Source: Vibrio qingdaonensis
GTDB lineage: Bacteria > Pseudomonadota > Gammaproteobacteria > Enterobacterales > Vibrionaceae
DNA: 64,000 nt
NCBI RefSeq assembly: GCF_026191675.1
Contig: NZ_JAKRRY010000020.1
Span: 41,494 to 105,493 of the forward strand
Reading direction: 5' to 3'
The translations under genes and the position numbers were made by a program. Under the pieces are notes generated by a model. That model had not been told where the DNA came from. It worked only from the letters and a program-made list of their open reading frames with translations, and made no database searches. Below, one piece after another: positions 44,295 through 52,073 of this stretch; within the stretch, counting starts at the first letter, position 1; every line of letters starts with the position of its first letter.

Positions 44295-46253
44295 CTATTT
44301 CTCAATGCGTTCTTTTTTTGGTGCACTTTGCTGGGATTGTAGCAAAAATGTCTCTATTTTTCCGAGGTCTCGAGTCCGCGGTATAGGCGGCAAGCTGGCG
44401 AGAAAAGTCGCGCCATAGTCACGCGTCACCAAACGGTTATCGCAAATGATCAAAGCACCACAGTCCTTTTGATCGCGAATCAATCGACCAACACCTTGCT
44501 TCAACGTAATAACCGCATCCGGTAATTGCACATGATTAAAAGGGTCACCCCCTTGCAACTTACAGTCTTCAATTCGCGCTTTAAGCAGCGGATCATCAGG
44601 TGCGGTAAACGGTAATTTATCGATAATAACACAGCTAAGCGCGTCACCTCTAACATCTATTCCTTCCCAAAACGCCCCTGTCGCCACAAGCAAAGCATTG
44701 CCTAGCTCCATAAACTCAGCCAAGGTTTTTTGCTTGCTGGTTTCACCTTGCAGCAAGACTGGCAAGGTGAGCGTTTCGCGAAAGCGCTCACCTAACTCTC
44801 TCATCATGCTGTGCGAAGTGCATAGAAAAAAACAGCGACCTTGGTTTTTTTCGATAACGGGCGCCAGCATGGCGACCAACTTTTCAGCGAGCCCTTTACT
44901 GTTGGGTTCAGGCAAATAACGAGGCACACACAATCTTGCCTGCGTTGAATAATCAAAAGGACTAGGTAGTGAAAATTGCTGTGTCGGGGTCAGACCTAAG
45001 CGTGAAGTAAAGTGCTGAAAATCTTCAGAGACCGCAAGCGTTGCTGAAGTGAAAATCCACGCCCCGCCTTTTGCTTCAATCTGCTCATGGAATTTATCCG
45101 CGACACTAAGTGGGGTAATGTGCAAACTAAACTGCCTTGGCGTCGTGTCGTACCAATAGGAGTAACCCGTAATGGACACATCGCATACGCGTTCGATACG
45201 CCCTTTAATTAAATTGGCGCGCTCAAAAGCGGTATCCAACAACTGGCTGCGCCCTAATGCCAATTTCAGCACATCAATGCAAAGCACGACAGAGTCACGC
45301 AGCCTTTCGACCTCTCGCAAAATAGACGGTGATTGAATCGCATCACGCCAGTTTCCTCGAAACCCCGTATCCCCAAGCACAATACGTAAATCCATCGCGG
45401 CTTGCGACAGTCTATCGCCCGCTTTTTGTAACTGCTTCATATCACGCGCTTCAGTGCGATAACCAATCTCTATGTCTTTAGCAAGATCTTGAATTTGGCG
45501 GCTTGATAAAGACTGACCAAAATACTGGCTGGCAATGTCTGGAATTTGGTGTGCTTCATCAAAGACAAACACTTCAGCCTCTGGAATCAATTCCCCAAAG
45601 CCCGTTTCTTTAATGGCAAGATCAGCGAGGAAAAGGTGATGATTTACCACGACAACGTCAGAGTCTAAGGCGCGTTTTCTTGCTTTTAGAACAAAACAAT
45701 CTTGATAGCTAGGGCAGTCCTTACCTAAACAATTATCATTGGTAGAAGTGATAGTGGGAATCACGAGACTGTCTTCGGCAATGGCATCGCATTCACCCAA
45801 GTCACCTGATTTGGTTTCTGATGCCCAACCACGCACTTTGACTAACTGCGATAGCAATTCGGTATGAGTTTCTGTGGTATGGCTCTCTACCATCTGACGA
45901 CTCAAGCGATCTAAGCACAAATAGTTAGAGCGCCCTTTTAGCAGTGACACTTTGCCATGAAAGCCAAGTGCATCCACCATCAAGGGGAGATCGCGGTGAA
46001 ACAATTGCTCTTGCAGGTTTTTAGACCCAGTACTGATAATGGTTTTTTTACCACTCAGTAATGCCGGAACAAGATAGGCGAAGGTTTTACCGGTACCCGT
46101 GCCCGCTTCTACAACCAACTGCGCTTCTTGCTGAATCGCGTTTTCTACCGCGTTAGCCATATCCAGTTGCGGCTGACGAGGTTGAAAACCGGGGATAACT
46201 TGTCCTAAAGCTCCGCCTGACGCGAAAGCCTTATTGATTGCTTTAGATACCAT
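44295..46253 (-). CDS. yoaA: ATP-dependent DNA helicase YoaA (DinG/XPD-like)
   Basis: Superfamily 2 helicase with an Fe-S cluster, linked in E. coli to replication-fork repair together with HolC. 652 residues. Walker A is GTGTGKT (residues 51-57); the DEAH box is in VFVFDEAHQIPD; the Fe-S cysteines are in SNYLCLDRL and NDNCLGKDCPSYQDCFV. C-terminal motif VI is LKQGVGRLIRDQKD. It abuts tsaB directly, as in E. coli, so it is not the longer DinG. Confidence 0.94.
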   Translation of the reverse strand: MVSKAINKAFASGGALGQVIPGFQPRQPQLDMANAVENAIQQEAQLVVEAGTGTGKTFAYLVPALLSGKKTIISTGSKNLQEQLFHRDLPLMVDALGFHGKVSLLKGRSNYLCLDRLSRQMVESHTTETHTELLSQLVKVRGWASETKSGDLGECDAIAEDSLVIPTITSTNDNCLGKDCPSYQDCFVLKARKRALDSDVVVVNHHLFLADLAIKETGFGELIPEAEVFVFDEAHQIPDIASQYFGQSLSSRQIQDLAKDIEIGYRTEARDMKQLQKAGDRLSQAAMDLRIVLGDTGFRGNWRDAIQSPSILREVERLRDSVVLCIDVLKLALGRSQLLDTAFERANLIKGRIERVCDVSITGYSYWYDTTPRQFSLHITPLSVADKFHEQIEAKGGAWIFTSATLAVSEDFQHFTSRLGLTPTQQFSLPSPFDYSTQARLCVPRYLPEPNSKGLAEKLVAMLAPVIEKNQGRCFFLCTSHSMMRELGERFRETLTLPVLLQGETSKQKTLAEFMELGNALLVATGAFWEGIDVRGDALSCVIIDKLPFTAPDDPLLKARIEDCKLQGGDPFNHVQLPDAVITLKQGVGRLIRDQKDCGALIICDNRLVTRDYGATFLASLPPIPRTRDLGKIETFLLQSQQSAPKKERIEK

Positions 46254-46388
46254 GACACCGAGTCAATTAGCTAAGAATGGCGTTAGTATACCTGAACAAG
46301 GTGTCATGCTTGTAGTACGTAAGGAGATGTGGAGCGTAAACTGCCTCCCCAAATGGCATAACCTCCCAATGTGTAACAGGGTTTGAAG

Positions 46389-46589
46389 CTAATGACGATT
46401 AAGGTAGCGAGACAACCACGTTGGGGGGCTGTGCTCTTCTTCCGATGATTTCAAGTGTTCTACGGCGTGCTGTGGGGAAACCTTTTCTTCCCATAATAAG
46501 TCCAGGCGCTGACTATCAACGTGTTTATCACCTATCAGTTTTGATACTCGTTGATCGTAAAGTTTTCGTGCTAATAGTTCTCTATCCAT
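46389..46589 (-). CDS. Small protein of unknown function (66 residues)
   Basis: Starts at the ATG at 46589, with AAGGAA 5 bases upstream; a longer reading from 46655 lacks a ribosome-binding site. The sequence MDRELLARKLYDQRVSKLIG then DSQRLDLLWEEKVSPQHAVEHLKS is helical, charged and soluble; the C-terminus is TWLSRYLNRH. No Cys, signal or membrane segment. It lies alone between yoaA and purU, so context gives no hint. Good Shine-Dalgarno and composition support a real gene. Confidence 0.7.
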   Translation of the reverse strand: MDRELLARKLYDQRVSKLIGDKHVDSQRLDLLWEEKVSPQHAVEHLKSSEEEHSPPTWLSRYLNRH

Positions 46590-46764
46590 AGCATTTCCTT
46601 CTAAACAAAACAAAGGCCGTAATAAAATCGAAAAAAGTTCACAGCCTTTCGACACGATTTGGAAGATACCTTTCGATTTTGTTGAAACCTTAGCCAGAAT
46701 AGATTAAAACTGGTGGATAGATTGCGTGTTACGTCAATAAACGCACCAAACTAAAACCCTCTTG

Positions 46765-46779
46765 ATCGTAAATTACGAT
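46765..46779. promoter_or_regulatory. 15-bp palindrome upstream of purU
   Basis: ATCGTAA-A-TTACGAT is a perfect inverted repeat, about 90 bases before purU. It does not match the PurR consensus. The 281-base gap (46590-46870) shows nothing else beyond an AAAGGC/GCCTTT inverted pair (46612-46649) and a repeated CCTTTCGA. Confidence 0.4.
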
Positions 46780-46870
46780 TCACTTCAATAGATTGTATTT
46801 TCAACGTTATTGAGATCGATGCTACTTCAATTGGTACCAAATTTTTACTATTTCACGGAAGCCGTAAATC

Positions 46871-47704
46871 ATGGAAAAGAAAACCCTGCTGACGCATTGT
46901 AATGATGCGCCGGGACTCATCTCAAAAATCACCAATATCTGTTACAAACACCAACTGAACATCATTCATAACAATGAGTTTGTAGACAATACCAGTGGTC
47001 ATTTTTTTATGCGTACCGAACTGGAAGGCTATTTTAATAATCAGACCTTACTGGCCGACTTAGACCAAGCACTGCCAGCGGGCACTAAGCGTTCATTGGT
47101 AGATTCATCTCGTAAGAAAGTGGTCATTTTGGTCACCAAAGAAGCGCACTGCCTTGGTGATATTTTGATGAAAAATTTTGATGGTAGCTTGAATGTTGAT
47201 ATCGCCGCTGTCGTGGGAAATTACGATACACTTCAAGGCCTCACTGAGAAATTTGATATCCCTTATCACTGCGTATCCCATGAAGGATTAAGCCGTGAAG
47301 ATCACGAAGCCAAAATGTTAACTGTCATTGACCAATATGATGCTGACTACCTAGTACTCGCCAAATACATGCGCGTACTCACGCCTGCATTTGTGGAAAA
47401 ATACCATCACAAAATCATCAATATTCACCACAGTTTCCTTCCCGCTTTTATTGGCGCAAAACCGTATCAGCAAGCCTATGACCGCGGTGTAAAGATCATC
47501 GGTGCGACCGCGCACTTTGTTACCAATGACCTGGATGAAGGTCCAATCATTAAGCAAGACGTCATCCCTGTGGATCACAATTTCAGCGCGGCCGACATGG
47601 CTCAGGCAGGTCGCGACGTTGAAAAAAACGTGCTATCCAAAGCACTCAATAAAGTCATCAATGACCATGTGTTTGTTTATGGCAATAAAACCGTGATTCT
47701 CTAA
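46871..47704 (+). CDS. purU: Formyltetrahydrofolate deformylase
   Basis: Hydrolyses 10-formyl-THF to formate and THF, balancing one-carbon pools. 277 residues: an N-terminal ACT regulatory domain (LLTHCNDAPGLISKITNIC) and a C-terminal formyltransferase-like catalytic domain (KIINIHHSFLPAFIGAKPYQ; GATAHFVTNDLDEGPIIKQD), with the conserved catalytic His and Asp. Single gene with its own terminator. Confidence 0.96.
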   Translation: MEKKTLLTHCNDAPGLISKITNICYKHQLNIIHNNEFVDNTSGHFFMRTELEGYFNNQTLLADLDQALPAGTKRSLVDSSRKKVVILVTKEAHCLGDILMKNFDGSLNVDIAAVVGNYDTLQGLTEKFDIPYHCVSHEGLSREDHEAKMLTVIDQYDADYLVLAKYMRVLTPAFVEKYHHKIINIHHSFLPAFIGAKPYQQAYDRGVKIIGATAHFVTNDLDEGPIIKQDVIPVDHNFSAADMAQAGRDVEKNVLSKALNKVINDHVFVYGNKTVIL

Positions 47705-47710
47705 CTCGCT

Positions 47711-47754
47711 AAGGAGCCTGACTGACCATTTAAGGCGAAGTCGGGCTCCTTTTC
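47711..47754 (+). terminator. Terminator after purU
   Basis: AAGGAGCC-TGACT pairs with AGTCG-GGCTCCTT, followed by TTCT. The stem has one mismatch and a loop of about 15 bases. Confidence 0.7.
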
Positions 47755-47823
47755 TCTATGACCTTGCTCGGTAAGCGTTACCTTGCCAAGCTACGTATTG
47801 CCAAGTTTGAAACATCTATCCGC

Positions 47824-48618
47824 TTATTTAGAATAGCGATCACCTTGCTCGTAATTCACCTGATACCCTAAGTCATCCAACAGCCCCATCGTTACGGGCC
47901 CGATTTTATCGCCATTGGCCATAAGTTCTTGTGTCATCGCAGGTACTGGGCGACCATTCTTATCATAGCGCTTCTCATCATCCCCCCACTGCGGATCATA
48001 CAAGTGTCCGCCATCGTCACTCATGGGCAATACTCGATAATCCACATCAAACGTTTGGTTGTACATCTTGACCGCTTGACTGTCCTTTACCTTAAAGACG
48101 TTCCCTAACTGACCGTCAGTTCGAGTGTAATCTTCGCTGTAAGCCCCGATCCCAAGTACATGCCCTATTTCATGCAGTAAGTTAGCGCGAAATTCAACGG
48201 CGTCAAATTGAGGGACGTAAGTATGACTGCCAATAAAAATGGACCCTTTCGTGGGGATAAGTCGCCAATTCACATCAATTTCTTCTTCTGGCCCAGCCAT
48301 CCCATTGGCATCCTCTAGCGGTACCACATAGACATCAATATCGATTCGGTGCTGGTCAATCCCCTCCACCGCAGTCAGTACCTCTAACCAACGCAACCCT
48401 GCACGTTGATATGCCTCCATATAATGATCCGACCATTCTGCGCGGTTGCGGTTTGGGAGTTCTATCTTGTTACAGAACTGAAAAGCAAGCGTGAGGTGGT
48501 CATTGGAGACCGTTTTCTGGGCGGTTGGATTACAGTTAGGGTTATCTATATCGAAGGGCGCTGCTAACGCAAGAAAAGCAACACAACCCAATACCATCGC
48601 AGTAATCAACTTCATCAT
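47824..48618 (-). CDS. Secreted leishmanolysin-like (M8-type) zinc metalloprotease
   Basis: 264 residues with a signal peptide (MMKLITAMVLGCVAFLALAA). The zinc-binding helix is HEIGHVLGIG, with His149, Glu150 and His153. The third ligand is not at the usual metzincin position: after an insertion of about 50 residues comes GGHLYDPQW with His205, then the Met-turn ELM (Met233) and the closing TMGLLDDLGYQVN. This split layout is the pattern of peptidase family M8. It is short and lacks the extra domains of eukaryotic leishmanolysins. Substrate unknown. It lies alone between purU and yecM. Confidence 0.75.
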   Translation of the reverse strand: MMKLITAMVLGCVAFLALAAPFDIDNPNCNPTAQKTVSNDHLTLAFQFCNKIELPNRNRAEWSDHYMEAYQRAGLRWLEVLTAVEGIDQHRIDIDVYVVPLEDANGMAGPEEEIDVNWRLIPTKGSIFIGSHTYVPQFDAVEFRANLLHEIGHVLGIGAYSEDYTRTDGQLGNVFKVKDSQAVKMYNQTFDVDYRVLPMSDDGGHLYDPQWGDDEKRYDKNGRPVPAMTQELMANGDKIGPVTMGLLDDLGYQVNYEQGDRYSK

Positions 48619-48764
48619 GCACCTTTATTTTCTTTGATAAGTGGTGTTTTGATAAGTTTAGCTGCTTTCACCTCTACGATGCGTATTGGTTTGTCTAATT
48701 GATGCTCTTCTTTGCTGTGTTTTACTTACAACGTAAGCCATGAATAGCCTACGTTGCATTAATA

Positions 48765-49358
48765 TCACTGCTCCGAGGCGACGATATTTTTCAAACTATG
48801 AGGATGCAACTTAATACACACGCCATTAAGCTTAAACGCCACTGTTGGGTTGGCGAGTCGCTCACCTTCTCCGTGGGGACTAGAGAGTTTCATGTCAATA
48901 CCACTCTCATCTAAGCAGGCTAACTTAGCCGATAAATCTGGGAATCGCGTACAAAGATCGGCAAGAAAGTCATCCGCCGTGATTGCTTGTGATGGCACGA
49001 CAAATTCGATGTGCTCCCAGTGCTCAATAGGGTGAGACTTGTTCGGCGCAGGATATGGTAACTCTAAACACTCTATTTCACCGACTTTTGTCACGATTGG
49101 TTGCTTAAACTGCATGACAATGATCGGTCTACCATTAATGATTGCCTCTGAGATAACCTGACCGTATTCAAGCCATTCTTGATGGGCAGCTTTGGCCACA
49201 TCAGCACCGTTAATTCTCAAGGCAATATGATCCGCTTGATAACGAGAAAGATCCAAAGATAATTGCTTGCATAAATTGAGGGTTTTATCCATAAATCCAT
49301 CGATTTCATTCAGCATCTGAGACGGCATTAAGCCTTTTTGCATCAGGGTTTGTCGCAC
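48765..49358 (-). CDS. yecM: YecM family protein (VOC-like fold)
   Basis: 197 residues. Family marks are DHIALRINGADVAKAAHQEWLEYG, ISEAIINGRPI, LELPYPAPNKSHPIEHWEHIEFVV and CIKLHPHS; conserved His and Glu suggest a metal site, as in the solved E. coli YecM structure. No proven function. It is divergent from argS, its neighbour in E. coli. The start is a GTG at 49358; an ATG 15 bases downstream is possible. Confidence 0.88.
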   Translation of the reverse strand: MRQTLMQKGLMPSQMLNEIDGFMDKTLNLCKQLSLDLSRYQADHIALRINGADVAKAAHQEWLEYGQVISEAIINGRPIIVMQFKQPIVTKVGEIECLELPYPAPNKSHPIEHWEHIEFVVPSQAITADDFLADLCTRFPDLSAKLACLDESGIDMKLSSPHGEGERLANPTVAFKLNGVCIKLHPHSLKNIVASEQ

Positions 49359-49521
49359 TATATGATCACTCTTTTTGTACTTTCGAGGCTAAATACTACC
49401 AGTAATCCCGAAGATTAAGAAAAAATCCAATACTTGCCCCTAGGTGAAGGGCGCTAAAGTTGCTATTATGTGCGCCAAATTACTAGATGAAAACCAATTC
49501 CAAGAATTGAAGGAAATGCGT

Positions 49522-51255
49522 GTGAATATCCAAGCACTGATCAACGACAAAGTATCTCAGGCTCTTGAAGCCGCTGGCGCACCAGCAGGCAGCCCTGCAG
49601 CCGTTCGCCAATCTGCGAAAGCACAGTTTGGTGACTACCAAGCCAATGGTGTCATGGGCGTTGCTAAGAAGTTGGGCAGTAATCCACGAGAATTCGCTCA
49701 AAAAGTCCTAGACGTTTTAGACCTAGAAGGTATTGCAAGCAAAACTGAAATTGCAGGCCCTGGTTTTATCAATATTTTCCTTAGCGAAGCGTTCTTAGCT
49801 AAACAAGCAGAAGCAGCACTTGCTGACGCACGATTGGGCGTAGCTTCTCAAGAACAGCAAACCATCGTTGCTGACTACTCTGCGCCAAACGTAGCAAAAG
49901 AAATGCACGTCGGCCACTTGCGCTCAACCATCATTGGTGACGCCGTTGTACGTACTCTTGAGTTCCTAGGTCACAAAGTAATCCGTGCAAACCACATTGG
50001 CGACTGGGGCACACAATTTGGCATGCTTATCGCTAACCTTGAACGTGTGCAAAAAGAATCAGGCGAAGTTTCTATGGAACTGTCTGATCTTGAAGCCTTC
50101 TATCGCGAATCTAAAAAACTCTACGATGAAGACGAAGCGTTTGCTGCTCGTGCTCGTGGCTACGTTGTTAAACTTCAAGGCGGCGATGAGTACTGCGCTC
50201 AAATGTGGAAAAAACTTGTCGATGTGACGATGGTTCAAAACCAGCACAACTACGATCGCCTTAACGTATCACTCACTCGTAATGATGTAATGGGTGAGAG
50301 TATGTACAACGACATGCTGCCTGCAATTGTAAAAGACCTGCAAGCTCAAGGCCTTGCCGTTGAAGATGATGGTGCTCAAGTTGTATTCCTAGATGAGTAC
50401 AAAAACAAAGACGGTGAAGCGATGGGTGTCATCATCCAAAAACGTGATGGTGGCTTCCTATACACCACAACCGATATTGCTTGTGCCAAATACCGTTACG
50501 AGCAATTGAATGCCGATCGTGTACTTTATTTCATCGACTCTCGTCAGCATCAACATCTACAACAAGCATGGACTATCGTTCGTAAAGCGGGCTATGTTCC
50601 AGAAAGCACCACCCTTGAACACCATGCATTTGGCATGATGCTAGGTAAAGACGGTCGCCCTTTCAAAACTCGTGCTGGCGGTACGGTTCGTTTGGCTGAC
50701 TTGCTTGATGAAGCCATTGAACGTGCTGGCGCATTGATTGAGTCTAAAAACCCAGATCTTGAATCAACTGAAAAAGCGAACATTGCGAATACAGTGGCAA
50801 TGGCAGCCGTTAAGTACGCTGACCTTTCTAAGCACCGTACTACCGACTACGTATTTGATTGGGACAACATGTTGGCATTTGAAGGCAACACGGCTCCTTA
50901 CATGCAGTACGCTTATACACGTGTAGCATCCGTATTTGCTAAAGCAGGTGTTTCAATGGATGACCTGCAAGGCCAAGTCATCATTACTGATGAGAAAGAG
51001 AAAGCGCTGGTTGCTAAACTTATGCAGTTTGAAGAAGCGGTTCAATTGGTCGCTAAAGAAGGTCAGCCTCACATCATGTGTAGCTACCTGTTTGAATTGG
51101 CTGGTCAATTCTCTAGCTTCTATGAAGCTTGCCCTATCTTAGGCGCATCTGATGAAGCGACTAAACAGAGTCGTTTGAAACTAGCAGCGCTAACAGCAAG
51201 AACCATCAAACAGGGCTTAGACCTGCTTGGTATTGAAACATTAGAAAGAATGTAA
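49522..51255 (+). CDS. argS: Arginyl-tRNA synthetase
   Basis: Class I aminoacyl-tRNA synthetase. From the GTG at 49522 ([15 protein letters not shown]) it has 577 residues, the E. coli length; AAGGA is 7 bases upstream. An ATG two codons earlier would place the start on the Shine-Dalgarno, and a start at 49444 would add residues with no family support. The HIGH-like motif is in [20 protein letters not shown]; the usual lack of a canonical KMSK is seen. The anticodon-binding helices ([15 protein letters not shown]) are at the C-terminus. Confidence 0.97.
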   Translation: MNIQALINDKVSQALEAAGAPAGSPAAVRQSAKAQFGDYQANGVMGVAKKLGSNPREFAQKVLDVLDLEGIASKTEIAGPGFINIFLSEAFLAKQAEAALADARLGVASQEQQTIVADYSAPNVAKEMHVGHLRSTIIGDAVVRTLEFLGHKVIRANHIGDWGTQFGMLIANLERVQKESGEVSMELSDLEAFYRESKKLYDEDEAFAARARGYVVKLQGGDEYCAQMWKKLVDVTMVQNQHNYDRLNVSLTRNDVMGESMYNDMLPAIVKDLQAQGLAVEDDGAQVVFLDEYKNKDGEAMGVIIQKRDGGFLYTTTDIACAKYRYEQLNADRVLYFIDSRQHQHLQQAWTIVRKAGYVPESTTLEHHAFGMMLGKDGRPFKTRAGGTVRLADLLDEAIERAGALIESKNPDLESTEKANIANTVAMAAVKYADLSKHRTTDYVFDWDNMLAFEGNTAPYMQYAYTRVASVFAKAGVSMDDLQGQVIITDEKEKALVAKLMQFEEAVQLVAKEGQPHIMCSYLFELAGQFSSFYEACPILGASDEATKQSRLKLAALTARTIKQGLDLLGIETLERM

Positions 51256-51278
51256 TGTTCACGTCTAAGTGAAATGAG

Positions 51279-51311
51279 AAGGCGACTTGCGAAAGCAATT
51301 CGCCTTTTTTT
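51279..51311 (+). terminator. Terminator after argS
   Basis: AAGGCGA-C-TTGC, loop GAAA, GCAA-T-TCGCCTT and a run of seven T. One internal mismatch. Confidence 0.9.
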
Positions 51312-51335
51312 GAACTCAATTTTGGGAGACCTTCT

Positions 51336-51761
51336 ATGTCGTTTTCACTGCACCCCCAATTAGCGCTCGACACCACTTACCTCGGCGACTTTCCTCTTTG
51401 TGTGGCATTACTTCACAAAGATGATTCAGTGCCATGGGTTATCCTTGTTCCCAAGCAAGCTAACCTTCGCGAGCTTCATCACTTACCCATGGAGCAGCAG
51501 CATCAATTTCTCGCTGAATCTCAATGCGTGAACCTCGCATTAGAGTCACTGTTTACACCTGATAAGCTCAACTTAGGTGCGCTCGGCAACATGGTGCCAC
51601 AACTTCATATCCATCATATAGCGCGTTTTAGCAATGATATTGCCTGGCCAGGACCGCTGTGGGGGAACACCAAAGGCGAATACCGTACCGATACAAAACA
51701 AAGTGAACTTGCGAATACTCTACGTATGGAGCTGGCGAAGTCGGCTGAATTCCATTACTAA
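51336..51761 (+). CDS. HIT domain protein
   Basis: Nucleotide hydrolase or transferase of the histidine-triad superfamily, 141 residues. The triad region reads VPQLHIHHIARF, with the second and third positions altered compared with the textbook H-x-H-x-H-x-x; this variant is common in a gammaproteobacterial HIT subfamily. VILVPKQANLRELHHL forms the N-terminal strand. GGGAG precedes the ATG by 7 bases. Role unknown. Confidence 0.85.
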   Translation: MSFSLHPQLALDTTYLGDFPLCVALLHKDDSVPWVILVPKQANLRELHHLPMEQQHQFLAESQCVNLALESLFTPDKLNLGALGNMVPQLHIHHIARFSNDIAWPGPLWGNTKGEYRTDTKQSELANTLRMELAKSAEFHY

Positions 51762-51818
51762 TAGACCGTCGTTACTGGCAAGTCGGTCGCTCGACCAGTA
51801 AGTGGATCCTATAACCAC

Positions 51819-51844
51819 AAAAAAGGCCCCGCGGGGCCTTTTTT
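51819..51844. terminator. Bidirectional terminator between the HIT gene and feoC
   Basis: AAAAAAGGCCCC (51819-51830), GC, GGGGCCTTTTTT (51833-51844): a perfect 12-bp arm palindrome. The last two bases of its T run are part of the feoC stop codon, so a ribosome finishing feoC covers the hairpin. Confidence 0.93.
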
Positions 51845-52073
51845 ACATCGTCACTTGAATGGATAGACTATTCGGTTGATTCACGTGATACCTCACTCGA
51901 ATCAACTGTCCTGCCTTATCACAATCTTCCGTCCTTGAAAGCTTCCCTTTGCGTATCCAAACTGCAAGCATGGCCTCAATACCATCTTCGCTTAGTGCAA
52001 ACTCCGCGGCAAGCGCTTGACGAGTCACACCAGGATGACACTCTATATGCGCTTTCAAGTCAGCTAAGATCAT
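51843..52073 (-). CDS. feoC: FeoC, ferrous iron transport accessory protein
   Basis: Small winged-helix protein of 76 residues (MILADLKAHIECHPGVTRQA then EAMLAVWIRKGKLSR). FeoC aids the FeoB transporter. In this copy only two cysteines are visible (ECHPG and EDCDK), fewer than in Fe-S type FeoC. It overlaps feoB by ATGA, and its stop falls in the terminator. Confidence 0.88.
   Translation of the reverse strand: MILADLKAHIECHPGVTRQALAAEFALSEDGIEAMLAVWIRKGKLSRTEDCDKAGQLIRVRYHVNQPNSLSIQVTM

Noticed and set aside
49444..49521. Longer argS start upstream
   Set aside because: Residues before MNIQAL have no counterpart, and the Shine-Dalgarno fits the GTG at 49522.
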